From contig NC_079134.1 of NCBI RefSeq assembly GCF_945859705.1, positions 9,899,545 through 9,963,544 of the forward strand: 64,000 nucleotides of DNA, given 5' to 3'. Of this stretch, positions 13,293-26,500 are shown piece after piece. The stretch's first letter is position 1. The number at the start of each line of letters is the position of its first letter. Under the pieces are notes generated by a model. It was not told the DNA's origin, searched no databases, and saw only the letters and a list, made by a program, of their open reading frames with translations. This stretch comes from Episyrphus balteatus (Eukaryota; Arthropoda; Insecta; Diptera; Syrphidae). A program made the position numbers and the translations under genes.

Positions 13293-13722
13293 CTAATTCT
13301 CATGTTTCACTCGACTAAGAGCAACATAACAAATTTTATCAATTCCTACATCTTGGTATCCAACCGGACCCATATCACAATCAGCACAAATCAGATACTT
13401 TAAATTGCCTACGGTATTTGAAAAACCAATGTTCTCGAATTGAAACATATCACCAACTGTCCAGAAATCCTTCATCGGTTCAGTCTCAATTTCTGATGGA
13501 TCTTTGGTGTTTTTAGCATGAATTGTTGGTAAGTTTATCTGTGAGAAAATGTTAATAAATTACATCAAGGAAATCTCTAATTGAACAAGGTGTTACCTCT
13601 TGATCTTGTTGTAAATAGTTTCCTTGTTGTTTTGATAGCATTAATGATTTACAAAATTGGCATCGTACGCAATTTTTGTTTTTTCCATTCGAGATTTCAT
13701 TTTCAAAATTTATTTCTGTCAT
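13293..13722 (-). CDS. Mss4: Mss4/RABIF-like Rab guanine-nucleotide release factor
   Basis: Two exons on the minus strand: 13722-13597 (start ATG, 42 codons, donor GTAACA) and 13538-13293 (acceptor TCACAG, stop TAG). They join in phase 0 to give 123 residues, the same length as human MSS4. Zinc-binding cysteines are visible as C21-x2-C24 in exon 1 and as CADC in exon 2, and the stretch FWTVGDMFQFENIGFSNTVG matches the family core. MSS4 binds nucleotide-free exocytic Rab GTPases (Rab8/Rab10 class) in the cytosol, promoting nucleotide release or stabilising them. The intron is 58 bp. Nothing is missing. Nearest neighbour on the 5' side is the mitoshell-like gene, head to head across 2.6 kb. Confidence 0.95.
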
Positions 13723-14382
13723 TTTTTATTGATAATTTCGTTGCGTTTTCGATTAAGAAAAATTAGGAGAAGATGGACCAATTTTCTATTTTGTTGATGA
13801 AAATGAAGAAAGAGAAACAAGTGAAAATGGTCATAGACTGACGTTTGAAGTGGTTTGTTGAATTTTGGTGACAGGTGTGACCAAAATGACAGTTCAAATT
13901 CAGCATTTTTAGTGGTGCCAAATTGATCTATAAATAGTACTCATTGCTAAATGGTGAATTAATCATTTTTAGAAATGTGATTTCAACTAAACTTGCACGA
14001 TTAAAAAATCGTGGTGAGTTAAAATTTTCAAATTTAAAAAAATCAAAATTTTTCACAAAAAAGTCTGTTCGCTGTTCCCCGCTCCAGGGCCCTCAGACTT
14101 TGTCGGGTTTTCATTTTACATCGAACGTCAGAGCTTTTTTTCATCAGCTGATTTCTGTTTTGACATTTTTTACTTTATTTAGTTTCTTATTTCATGAATT
14201 TCGTGAAAAATCTCATATTTACCACACAAATTTTGTATCCACAAACGGTAAATCACTTTTCGCACTCCAAACAATTTTTTTTTTTTTTTTTGAATGACAA
14301 CAGCGATCAGAGCGAACACAGAGGAAATAAGTCTGGTTGAAAAAGGAGCTACAAAAAACACTTGACGACGAATTCGGAGCGA

Positions 14383-14530
14383 CCCAGAGTGCCCTAGAGC
14401 TCACTCTGCCCAATCACTTTCCAATTCACATTTTCTAGGAACAAATGTTAAAAAGAGGAAAATCCTCACCCCTCTTGCCTACAACCTGACTGGATAGGCA
14501 ATTGAAAAATCACCGTGTAGCCCGGCACTT
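14383..14530. repeat. Dispersed repeat, copy 1
   Basis: Segments such as TTTCCAATTCACATTTTCTA, CACCCCTCTTGCCTAC and CACCGTGTAGCCCGGCAC reappear in reverse complement at 62508-62650. About 140 bp match with moderate divergence. Class unknown. Confidence 0.6.
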
Positions 14531-14917
14531 TGTTTTTTTTTTCAAAACATTCATGTGCTATTTTTTAGATTTTTAAATTTTGAATTTTTTAATTTTAAAT
14601 TAAAAAAAAAAACTTAATTTTTAAAATTTTGGCGGCGGATATAAAGCCAATATTATTTTTAAAAAAATTTAAAATATGCATGTATTTGTTTTTCAAAACA
14701 TACATGCGCTTTTTTTTAGAATTTTAAATTTTGAATTTTTTAATTTAAAAAAAATTTAATTTAAAAAATTTTTTTCGCGTAGGTATATAAAAATTGTGCT
14801 TTTGGAAACGATTTATGTAACTCCTGAAACAAGAATCAACGATATGATACTGGAATTTAAAAGCAGTATCTTTATTTTCAAATATAAATATTTTATTTAT
14901 TTATTATTTTAGTTAAG

Positions 14918-15575
14918 GCTAAGGGGGGAAATCCCTCTGGAAGACAGCTTTTCAATAATTTTTTTTGGAAAACCGAAAGCAGTTGTTGAAATTTGGAAAA
15001 GTATATGATATTATTGACATTATGAAGTATTGATACAATTTTTTTTTGAGGTAACAAAATTGCGGCTCTACAGCTCTTTGAAGTTGACGCCTCGCGTTTG
15101 CGCCGTGCAATGCCCTGGTTCAGAAAACTATTTATGATCAAAAAAGAAATTTTTTTCCAATAAAATATATTTATACGCATTGCATGAACCTAAATTTAGT
15201 AAAAACAAATCTAAAATAAAAATAAGAGACCAAAAAAAACGAAAAAACACAGTGTTTTTTTATAAAGAAATTGTTAAAAAAAAATGTTTATTGTAATTAT
15301 TTTATTAAACTTTTAGGTTCATGCAGTGGCCAATTATTTTAAGAGTAATTTGCCTTTCAAGTCGATAGCTTCATTAGTTTTTGAGTTACGTTGCACGGCG
15401 CGGAAAAAAACGCGTTTCGAGAAAAATGCGGATTCGGGATTATCTAGAGACTTTTGAGGCTTCATTTAAGGCTAAGACCACTGAAAATAGTTTCTTCGGT
15501 TGATAAATGAATTTATTAGACAAAAAAAAAGTAATTTCAAAATAAAAAATTCCAGAGGGATTTCCCCCCTTAAGC
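14918..15575. mobile_element. Complete inverted-repeat element, about 658 bp
   Basis: Ends GCTAAGGGGGGAAATCCCTC and, inverted, GAGGGATTTCCCCCCTTAAGC. A partial copy in the opposite orientation starts the window. It has no transposase, so it would be non-autonomous. Confidence 0.75.
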
Positions 15576-16311
15576 TTTTAAAAAATTCATAAAAGATTTT
15601 TTTTAAGCTCTCAAATTTAGCTGACATTTTTCTTTACTTTTTTCCCTTCCGCCTAATTGTGACAGATGTATAACGTAAAATTTAATATACCATTAAAAAG
15701 AAAATATTAATCAACAAATTATTTAAAAAAAATATCAACTTTTTTTAAAACTCAAAAATTAATTTTTTTGAATTATTTTCTTAATTTTACTGTGCATACC
15801 TACCTGAAATTCACTAAAACGTTTTTTTTTTAAATTTAATTAAAATTGATTTTGTCGTTTACGAGAAAGTAAAACATCAAGAAAACGCTTCTATGTCAAT
15901 CAAAATCGTTGGAGCCGTTTTTTGCTAAAATCAACTTTTTTCATTTTATTCATAGGAAAGTACCGTTAAATTTGGTTCTAAAAAAATTTCAATTTCCCCT
16001 CTAGTACCTCGCAAGTAAAAAGTTATTATGAAGTTAGTTTTAAAGTTCTTCAAAAATACTTTTAAATTTTTACATAATTTTTATAAACAATTTATAAATA
16101 ACTGCGGCAACCCTACAAAATAAAATTAGCCATATGATTTTAAATACCGCTAAATCCACTTCAAAGGCGGCGTTGCATTATCAATCTGAATTTATTACGC
16201 ATCAACAATTGAAAAATGCGATGCTTTCATGTTTTGTTTTCATTTTTCTTCCAATTGGAATCGAAAAGGTATCCCAATTTGAAACACTTTTCCAAAATTC
16301 ATTAACAAATC

Positions 16312-19300
16312 ATGAATGACCAAAGAGATCAACCACGTCGTAAGTTTATATGTATTTTTAAAAATTCACTTTACAAAAACTACTTTATATTTTTTAATAA
16401 ATTATAGTAGCATAGGTTTTCAAGCCATATTTATATTATTTTCCAATTTTTATTTAAATTTTATTAAAGCTCGCAAAATCCTTGGAATGAATAGTAAACT
16501 TTCAGCTGCAAGCTCTCATTCAGATTTTAATTATTGTGAAAATCGTGAAAAGTTTATTCATACAACAACAACAACATCAATGGATCGCATGCGTTTTCCA
16601 ACCATGAGTAATCAAGGTGAGTTTTTTTTCTTATTTTTTGTAAATTAAAAAAAATGGGATACAAAATAATGGTAAAATAGATATTCCATCAATTTGGCCA
16701 TATGGAGCTTTTCTATCACCAATCATACCAGCACCAAATATGGCTCTTCAATATGCACTCACTCCAAATATGCAATATGCAGCAATGCCATTTTTTACCA
16801 CACAAACTATTCCTAATGGAACAGTAGCTTCAGGTAATGCCCAACAACAACAACAAACACAACCGAATATAAATTCCCGAGAACCTGGAAAGATGACTAT
16901 TCAAATCGGTGTCCAATGCGTCAATCAGAACAATCCTATTAACATAAATTCCATGAATGACGTGGCGGCATCTATGGGGAAAGTTAATCTTCAAGTTGAA
17001 CCACCGGAAACAGGCATAAAAGGTAAGTTTAATTTGAGAGCGGGTCAAAATTCTGTCTGCGAATGCTATTCACAATTCCGCTTTTTTAACGAAAATTATC
17101 TTTTTCAAAAATCTGCTTTTTAAAATTCTTATCAAAATTCCGGCAGAATGTTTTTGAACAAAACAATTCTGATAATTCTGTTTTTTTTTTTTTTCATAGC
17201 ATATGCGCTTACAGCTTATTAATGTACTTCAACTTTCGTACTTTCCAATGATTGTGTCTTAATTATCGCGAATGTAGACTGACTTTCTATAATTCAAATG
17301 CTATAAACCGTTGCAAACTAATTAGAAACTATGTTTTGTAATTCAAAATATTCCATTTCTTATTCAATTTTTTGAATATTTATTAGGGTGGAGTGATTTT
17401 ATTTTTGTTTTTTATTTTAGAATTGGCATAGTAATAAAAAGTTGCGCTATTTTATAAACGAACAAAAATGTATATATACAATTATTAAATAATTTCATTT
17501 TGAGGTGTCCCAAGCCCTCTGAATGCTTTAAAAGGGGAATTTTTGACCTTTAAATTAAATGGGAAAAAATAAAGTTACATATAGATTTTCTTTTAAATTC
17601 ATATTTAACTGAGTTTGAAACATCTAAAAAATATGTTTTACTTCACTTTTAATTGAGATTTCAATCAAGAATCTTAACAAAGGTGGATGTTCGTTCATAC
17701 TTTTCGTAAGTCTTTTTTCTAAAAAAATATATTAAAAAGTCAAGTAACTTATTTTTTTTTGATGTTTCATATTCAGTGAAACATGAATTTAAAATAAAAA
17801 TATGTTGAACTTTATTTTTTCCCGATTTAATTTAAAGGTCAAAAAGTACCCTTTTTAAGCGTTCAGAGGGCTTGGGGCACCTCAAAATGAAATTATTTAG
17901 AAATTTTAAGTATACGGTTTTGTTCGTTTATAAATAGCGCAACTTTTTATTACTATGCCAATTCGAAAATAAAAAAACCAAAATAAAATCATTCATTTCT
18001 AGAAAAATTAGTAAATCTTTAAATATTTTTTCCAAAATATTTAACATTGAAAACCTTTTTTTAATATTTCGTCGGCGTACAGCAAAATTGTTCTAAATCC
18101 ACTTTTTATCGAAAATGAGTTAATGATGCAGTTTTACTAATCTGAAGGTGTTCTTTCCGAATTTGAAAACCGTTTTTGTCAAAAAAATTTCATTCCGCAT
18201 ATAATATAATTTAATGGGACATAGAACAATAAAAACAGGGAAGTAGCCTTTTGAAAATGAGCCCGAATATTCTTGATTGTTCTAAGTCCCATCATATTTT
18301 GTTCTAAGTCCATACTTGTATAGGAATTGCTATGTCCAATTTTGGGGATTTAGTTTTAAAAAATATTTAAAAATATTATGCACCTACTAATGAGGTAAAC
18401 TTGAATATTTTATTCACGAGAATAGAAAAAACTTTATAAAAAACACAACTTGAATGGCAAACGAGCAAAAAATTGTCGCTTTAAGCCAATTTGTTTTATC
18501 AAACAAACAATGAAGATATCAAATAAGTAGCCAGGAGATAATTTTACAAATAATTCTACAAATAATTAAAAAATGGTTTGGAAAATGTTAAAAAGAGCGA
18601 AATATTTAACATTTTCCAAACCATTTTTTAATTTTTTTGCAGTTTTGTAAAACCGAATTATAAAAAGCAGAATTTTGAAAAGCAGAATTTATAAAAACAG
18701 AATTTGAAAAGCAGAATTTAGAAAAACAGAAATTTTTAAATTTTGAAAAAAGAATTTTGACCTGGCCAGAATTTTGACCCCAACCCCTTTAATTTCAAAA
18801 GAAAGGGGGAAGCTAGGCTTTTTTAAAAATTCATCTTAATTTTTTAGAAGATCTAAATCTGAGAACTTCCCCAGTGTCATCTCGAAATCCAAACAATGAA
18901 CCGAGGTTCGTATTATTTGACCTAAATCCCAACCCTGTCAATTTTTAATATTCATCCTATTTAGCATTGCCAAGAATCTTTCATCAATCCTTGGCGGTGG
19001 TGGTGACCCATCCGATTTCGTTATAAATTCAGCTACATTTGAAATTTTAAAAGCCCTTGCTTTATCGGGCAGTGAAACTGCCGAAAAACTCGCCTTCACA
19101 CATCGCAATCGTCCATGCTTCAAAAAGATCGACAGTCTGTGTGCCCGTTTGAAACAGGATCTAGTTCGTCCTGATGGTGTTTTACCAAATATCAACTCGC
19201 AAGGCATTGCATGGGCTGTTAAAGACTTTATATTTGTATTCACTCGAGTTATGAATGCATGGATTATCATAAAGGGTTATGTTTACAATACCCCAGAGGG

Positions 19301-20698
19301 CTTGAATAAAGTTCGATCAGCTTTGAGTCCCGAATTCGTTCGAAGTTTTTCAGCTTGGCAAGAGACTACAGTGAATTTTGTTGATAATCTTATTCAATCA
19401 TTCATCAACTTGGACAATCTGGTGCAGTCTCAAAAGAATGTCTATCAAAAAACAAATAATTCAACTCCGATGAAGCCTACAAGTAATGATGATTCATTTG
19501 ATTATTCAACTTCTTCGGTGGATGATTTTGTTGGAGGAGCTGGAGGATTGCCAAAGGAATCTACAACATCCTTAAACAACAACAACTACATGTACACTAT
19601 GGTTGAAGATTCGGATTTGACTCAACGTGAAAATACCTTAAATGGAACTTATTTCAAGACTGGAACTTATAATTTCATTAAACGAGAATCATCTGATTCT
19701 ACAGATGGTGGTGGAGTAGCCACGACTTCGATAGAACAACTCTTTGATGAGAACTTTGTTAAGACTTTATCAAATATTTCGACTGTCTATGACTTATTGC
19801 CTGCATTCAAGGCTCAAAGTGAAAAGAAACTCAATTGTGATATTCGTGTATTGGAAAATAAATTGTCCAAATTCTCAACTGACTATGATCCGAATTTGGA
19901 AAAGCCTTTGGGAAAGGATCTTGTAAATAAGTTAAATGTTTTAATGGGACGTTTAATGCAAATGAAGAATGGAGATGTCTTTTTTAAGATACAATTTTGC
20001 CAAAATTATGTACAAAACCAAGATTATTTTACTAACCAAAATTGGTAACTAATTTTATAAATTTTTTTAAAGTTTCCAGAATTTATAGCACAAACACCAG
20101 ATTTTATGGATATTCGTGGAATTATTCTGAGATGCCAAACTGGAGCTTATGGGCATGTCTTTGAGGTTGTTCATGATATTAGACTTATTATCTATCAGGC
20201 AAAGGAGTATTTAAAGGTAGAACGTTAGGGCCCAATTTATTTAAACTCCATTAAATTTAAAGCGGGAAATTTTAAAATTTGAAAGATTTTTGATTTTAAA
20301 TTCCCCGCGTTCAATGCAGGTCACTTGAACATAAGTTTTGAATTTTTAAAGGTTCTGATTGGTCAGATGCCATAAAAAGCTAGATGACATTCAAGTGACA
20401 TTTGGTTCTGACCAATCAGAGGCTCTAGAAAGTAAGAACTTAAGGTCAGGTGGCCTGTGTTGAATACAGGGATTAAATTGAAATATAATGGAGATTAAAT
20501 AAATTGGGTTAAGAGACTATTTAAGACGGAAATAAAATTTGTATTTTTTAGGAAAATATAAACCTTGAACTTGCCGAAGCTGTGAGCTTATTTCAAGAAG
20601 AAGTCGAAATGATCATTGCTCAAGAACCATTTGAAAATTATAACTTTGATCATATCAAAGGTATTCCAAATGAAATTCTTTATAACAGTGGCAAGTGA
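16312..20698 (+). CDS. mtsh: Mitoshell-like protein, seven exons, 636 residues
   Basis: Exons: 16312-16339, 16470-16616, 16681-17022, 18848-18905, 18965-20009, 20073-20216 and 20552-20698. All introns are GT-AG and the reading frame closes exactly. The N-terminal third is low-complexity, Asn/Gln/Pro/Ser-rich (QQQQQ run). The conserved part begins near residue 192 with SIAKNLSSILGGGGDPSDFV, continues through the alpha-helical core FKKIDSLCARLKQDL...NSQGIAWAVKDFIFVFTRVMNAW, and after a Ser-rich linker resumes to the C-terminus (FPEFIAQTPDFMDIRG...EVVHDIRLIIYQAKEYL). No known enzymatic motif is seen. The symbol is inferred mainly from gene order beside Mss4 and Mettl14. Drosophila mitoshell is needed in spermatogenesis (mitochondrial arrangement and meiotic cytokinesis), but I could not check the sequence match. 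A convergent paralogue lies at 23568-28736. Confidence 0.75.
17388..17998. mobile_element. About 610-bp inverted-repeat element nested in the preceding one
   Basis: The arms TAGTAATAAAAAGTTGCGCT (about 17430) and AGCGCAACTTTTTATTACTA (about 17936) are inverted copies, as are GAGGTGTCCCAAGCCCTCTG and CAGAGGGCTTGGGGCACCTC. Arms of roughly 200 bp pair on each side. No protein. Confidence 0.75.
18568..18630. repeat. Perfect hairpin, about 30-bp stem
   Basis: TTAAAAAATGGTTTGGAAAA followed by TGTTAAA pairs with TTTAACATTTTCCAAACCAT and the following A/T tract, with a loop of about 10 bases. It lies in intron 3 of the mitoshell-like gene. Confidence 0.6.
20229..20509. mobile_element. Diverged family B MITE in the last intron of the mitoshell-like gene
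   Basis: The left end GGCCCAATTTATTTAAACTC and the right end GAGATTAAATAAATTGGG resemble the family B termini at 11682 and 32281. It is about twice their length because the centre holds a further inverted pair (ATTGGTCAGATGCCA and ACATTTGGTTCTGACCAATC). Confidence 0.55.
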
Positions 20699-23567
20699 AA
20701 ATGTATTTTTTTTTTTTCTTAAATTTAATTTTAAAAATTTGTTTAAAATGTTTAAATTTGTTAAAATGATCTCAGTGGATAAAAATGATAAGTTTTATTA
20801 TGTACCTAAAAGCCATCAGCTTTATTCTTTTATTATAATGTTTTTTCATCAAATTAATGTTCATTCATTCATTTTTTACTTATTACAACTTTTTTTCATG
20901 CATATCTATAGTTTGTAAGGTGTTTTTAAATTTTATCTAAACAAAAATGTTTATCCAAAATTTTTTGAATGTATTTTTTTGAAAATCTCTTACCATAAAT
21001 GTGACTTAAATATGAAATTTGTGTGATATTTATTATTGATTGTGAAACAAATAAATAATTGTGTATTTATATTAAACCTGTTTAGAAAATCGAAATATTT
21101 AAAAAATATAACAAGTAATTGGAATTTTCGTAAACAAAAAATTTTGTCTCCCAGTTTTTACTTTGGTTTGATGGGGAATTTCTGGGAATTTTGAAAACCT
21201 TATTTGTTGGGTTCGTTCGATTTGTTAATTTTACTGAAATTCAGACACTACAAGAACTAGTAATTGGGTGTGTCCATATTTATGCACTCTGGCATTTACT
21301 TATTTATGTTCCATTTAAATGAGTGACAAATTGCCTATCATGCTTGCCAGAATTTTGTCATTTTATTTTTTGTCATATATCTAAATAATTGCTCTGTCAT
21401 TTTTATTTAAATAAATTATTGCTGTGTCATTTTTATTTTAAATAATATTTGTATTTTTAACAACCTCGGCGGATTGCAATTAAAAAAAATATTTGAGTTA
21501 AGAATTGATCATTGAAACAAAAACCAAGAGAGTGAGAAGAAAATTGGAAATAAAAAATTTCAGTGGTGCAATCCAATGATAGCTTTGACTGGGCCCTAGG
21601 GTAAAGGGTAAAAAAAGTAAAAATAAAAAAATAAAATGAGATATGTTTTTAGAATATCTTTAAGAGCATTTTAATGATTCTGACGACAAAAAGAGGCAAG
21701 TACGTTTTTTCATTTTCTAGTATTAAATTAATGTTTAGTAAAAAAAAAATGAAAACCGTTAAAAACAATTTAAACAAAGTATTTTTTATATTTTAAAAAT
21801 ATTCTATCATTTTTCAAGAAAAAATAAGGGTGTCATTTGTAGGACAAAAGTAATCAAAACTTAAATACAAAATTTAAAAAAAAATCCATTCACCCACTCT
21901 CAAAATCTTTATTATTCGAAAAACAAGAGTTAATTTTAAATCCGAAAATGTTTTTTTTTTTTTTGTATAATTTTAGTATAAACCCTCACAGCCGTTTTCA
22001 CTATAGCCCAAAATGAGATAGTTACGCAAATTATCTCATTTCGAGTGTCAAATCGTAAAGAAAAAAAAATAGAATTTGATATCTGAACAGACCTAGATTT
22101 GCGAAAATATCTCATTTGGGCTGAAGTGAAAACGACATTGACCTAAAAAGTGATAAGGTACAGAATGAAAATTTTCTAACTGATTTTTTGATGATTGCCC
22201 GAAATGAACAAATAACAAAAATTATTTTTTGGTCTAAAAAACATTTTGTATACTTTTTTTTACAAATTAGATAATTGCGCTAGTGAGAAAAAATATTTTC
22301 ACTCTTGTACTTTTGCAAAGAGTGGCCAACAGTAATCAAAAGTTTCTTTACAAAAACTTTAGTTGAAAACGTCTAAATAGTTTGCGAGAAATTCAGAAAT
22401 AGTAAATTTTATTATTAATATTTTTTATCACAAAAGTATATCATCATATTGGTTATTTTATAAATACCTAATTATTCACAAAAATTTTAAACGAAATCGT
22501 TACGGCCGTTCTTGAAACAAAAATAAACTTTTATATTTCCAATAGGTACATATATATGTATGAGGTATACTAGTTTTGGTTTTAAACAAAATTCTCAAAT
22601 TTTCCCTCTAGAATGAATTATCCAAAGCTATTAACTATTAAGTTTGAAGAAAATTGTTCAATGGACATAGAACGCTCGGAGTACATCTACACAGATATAT
22701 TAGCGAAATCTACTTATTTGACATTCTCTATAAAATCTCAAACTCGCAAGTAAAAAAAAAGCTAATGGCCAAAAACCGACCATTTTTTGCTTGCCAGTTT
22801 TAATGACAAGGACATTTGACAGTTGTCAATTTCTAAAAACAAGTACCTACTATTTTTGTAACAGGAAAATTTCATACAACACGCTAAAAAATAAATTCAT
22901 AAGAAAATTGATTAAAACCCATCTTTGACCAACCTCACAATTCTGTATCTGTGAATTTCATCAAACGTTTCAGCAAGTGAGTTTTGTCTTTGCCATTTTT
23001 GGGAACTTCACAACTGTCAGTTCTCAGTTCCATTTAAAAACATGAAAAAATGAACACGGCTAACATAAAGTTAAATAAATACAAACAAAATACATATTAA
23101 ATCAAACAAACCCTAAATACCTGCCAGCAAAAAAAAACGGTTTTGTTTTTCCAAGAATTTCTCCTCTCCTAAAATTCTCGGAAATGCACTGACACTGACT
23201 AAACATGAATTCATGAAATTGTTTAATTTCAATTCTTTAAAAAAACAGGTGGACATACAGATAGTATACAAAATTTAAATTTTATTCTTCATAAAATAAC
23301 ATTTCTTATAAAAAATATTTATTTAAAAATATCTTCACTGTATTGCTGTGTGTTTTTCAAAAAGACAAACATTCCACACAAATATTTCACATAAAATTCA
23401 TTCAAAATCTTCATTCTCACACAGGTATGTAGAAAGTAGAATTATTTCTTAAAAATCTAATACAATAAACACACATTTCACACTCAATTCAATTCACAAA
23501 AACATTAAACATAAAAATATGATTCATATAGCTTAAGACAAGAAAGAAAAAATCCTTATAATAATAA
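20699..23567. other. Shared 3' flank of the two convergent mitoshell-like genes
   Basis: No gene seen. AATAAATAA around 21050 could be a poly(A) signal of the plus-strand gene. A frame at 20616-20918 merely overlaps its last exon. One small MITE lies at 21992-22137. The rest is AT-rich. Confidence 0.5.
21992..22137. mobile_element. Small MITE, about 146 bp
   Basis: CCGTTTTCACTATAGCCCAA at the left is matched by TTTGGGCTGAAGTGAAAACG at the right. The inner ATGAGATA/TATCTCAT segments also pair. Non-coding. Confidence 0.65.
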
Positions 23568-26500
23568 TCAAATATTGTAATATAAAAGTATCTCATTTGG
23601 TCTCCCTTCAATATGATCAAATTGATACTTTTTAAATGTCTTTTGAGCAAGAATCTTCTCAACATCTGCTTGAAAATCATTAACTGCTCGATCTAGATTT
23701 GGATCGATATTTCTCTAAAAAATAAATAATTAAATAAATTAAAGGTAAAATATAGAAAAATGAATATCACTTGCCATTAGGTACTTTTTCACTTGATTTA
23801 TAGTAAAACGAACATCGTGGACAACCTCAAATATATGTCCATAACCACCATTATGGAGTTTATTGACAATCGAACGAATATCCAGAAAGTCAGGAGTCTG
23901 CTCTATAAAATCTGGAAACTATTAGGAAAAGTATTAAATGTAATCATAAATATTTGAATCCCTTCTTTTAGACATACATAATTCCGACAGAAGAGTGTCC
24001 TAAAAAACACCTCTGAGCTTTTCAATTGCTGCAACTGATCTTTAAAAACCTTCATCAATTTTGAAGCATCATCTTTTTTAAAGTTATTACTTTCAATATG
24101 TGCAAGATTATCTAGTTTTATAAAAGACATTCGTGAATTCTCCAAAAACACCTTTGTGGTTTCCTGCCAAGTGTTAAAGCTCGAAACAAATTGCCCACTT
24201 AAACCAGCTCTAACTTTATCCAAACCCTCTGAAGAATCATACACATAACTTTTGGCTATATTCCATGCATTTATTATTCTGGTCGTAGAGAATATCAATT
24301 CCTTAATTGCCCAGACAATGCCTTGGGAGTTAAGATTGGACAAAGCATTGTCACAATGCATCAATTCAAATCGAGTACGACTGCACAAAGTGTCGATCTT
24401 TTTGAAGAATGCACGACTATTGTAGTTTTGGGCGACTTTTTCTCCATATTCAGTACAAACAATACAGAGTTCCAATAAGGCATCATGGGTAGATTGGCTG
24501 GATAAAACCATTTTACATGGATCACAACCACATTGCTCCCAATATTGATTGTCTTGATTTTTGCGTCGTTGGGTGGAGTAACTGAGCAATGTGATAAGAA
24601 ATGAAATACTGAAAAAAGAAGGTAATCATCTTTACTTACCAAGATTTTGTCTGCTTCAACATACTTTCCATAAATGCATCCAATTTTTTCTGAAATTCCA
24701 ATCTTTTAAGCGTATTATTTGGAGTATGAACCCAAATATCAAGACTCAGAAATGACATCATAAGATTCTCAATGAATTTTGATGTGGCTTCCTGCCATGC
24801 AACGAAACTTGGTATAAAGTCGGGATTCAAAGATGATCGGACTTTGTTCAAACCCTCAGAAGGATCATAAACATATCCTCTGGTTATGTTCCATGCATTG
24901 ATTATTCGAGTACAAACGAAGACAAGATCTTTTATGGCCCACACATTGCCATGGGAGTTAATATGTGGAATGACACTGTCATGATGGATTAAGTCCTGCT
25001 TAATGCGATCACACAGACCATCGATCTTCTTGAAGAATGGACGATAGCAGTGGATGCGAGCGATTTTCTCGCCATCATCAGCACAGGATAAGCAAAGTGC
25101 TTTCATGGAATCGTGAGAAGTGGTTAGTTTCTCTTTCTCATCGGAAACTTGTTTAATATTCGATTGATCGTTTTTATGAGTTTCTAAGGAGGAAGTTGTG
25201 GGGAATTGTGGAGCTTCTGAAAGAAATTGGTTAGTCATTGACTTTTTTTTATTAAAACCTAATAGACCGGTCGGCTACGGCAAAAACGTTCAACTCATCG
25301 AGCTAAAAAAAATTTTTAAAACTACAGGGGTCGAATTACGGCATACGTTCGTTAACGAATGGTTGCTATGTGTCCCTATCGTTTTCTAATAATTAAATAG
25401 AGACAGAAATAGTCAAAACGTTAACGTATGATCGTAATCGTGTGCCGTAATTCGACCCCAGGTTTTCCCGTCCGCATCCTGGCACGATTGGCGTGGTAAA
25501 GTGCGTTGTGCATCTCATAGAAGATAAAGACGATATTGGTGTCAAATTAAAGGTAATATTGTCAGCTATCAAAATTCAGAGGCCTGGCAGTTTTGTTATG
25601 CATACCTTTTTAAGGTTAGAAGCGCTAAACATGAGTTTTTGGCTAAAGTTCTGTTTTTGGTGGTTTTCGTGGAAGAGTTAAGGAGTTTTGTTGATAGCAA
25701 ATCGAAGGTAAGGCTAAGTACCTTCCTGGCATAGAAGTTTCTTATGCTATTTGTTGGTAGTGTTTTTTTGTACACATAAAATATTTTTTTTATTTATTAG
25801 AATACAAGGGAAAATTAGACAAAAGGTGGTACGCAAGTGTTATTAATATGTATTCATTAAAGAATTAGTGATGTCAAAATAAAGTTAATATCAATATGTA
25901 ACATCTTTCAAAATTTAGAGATCTGCCGGATCGAAGCCAGGGCGCAGCGTATTATTTGAGACTTTTTCCTGAATAATTTGTAGTTTTGCATATACTTTGG
26001 GTCGTTGTTAAGAATCCATCAAGCTTTTCCCAAAAGGCCGTTTTGTATTTAAATGCTAATGACTCTTATTTTTATTTTATAGCGAAAAAATTTCTTAACT
26101 CATCGACCAGCATATAAAAAAAATCATGTGTACAATTCACGCATGGTAGAAGTGAAACCTTAAAAACTCATTTTTCTTGAAAAAAAAAAAATATATATAT
26201 ATTCTATCATATGAAAAGTTGTTTATTTAAGCTTTAAATATTTTTTTTATCATATCTGCCCCACATCTACAAAAAGAGCTAGAATTTTTTGAACCCAATC
26301 AGTTTTCATCAAAAAAAGCAAAAAAAAAAAATCAATCTTTTTTCTCTTCTAACAATATTAAATCCATTTATTTAAATGACAACCTAAAATAAATTTTATA
26401 TCATCTGAAAGATTATTATTTTACCTTTTATATGACGCCTCAATCATATTTCTACGATGCCTACAAAAAAAGTAAGAATTTTTTAAAGCCAACCATGTCG

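Larger units (their letters stand above)
13723..16311. other. Intergenic DNA between divergent Mss4 and the mitoshell-like gene
   Basis: Presumably contains both promoters, but no defined promoter motif stands out. It holds two repeats listed separately. Frames at 13944-14297 and 14893-15180 overlap those repeats and are not genes. Confidence 0.45.
17041..18783. mobile_element. Fold-back-like element filling intron 3 of the mitoshell-like gene
   Basis: The intron's edges carry GGGTCAAAATTCTG at 17042 and, inverted, CAGAATTTTGACCCC at about 18768. The right arm contains several near-tandem AAAGCAGAATTT units (18655-18745), mirrored by AATTCTGnnTTTT-type units on the left (17047-17190). A second inverted-repeat element lies inside it. 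Confidence 0.5.

Noticed and set aside
25493..25681. 62-residue plus-strand frame in the paralogue's intron
   Set aside because: It lies in the arm of an inverted-repeat transposon and has no motif.
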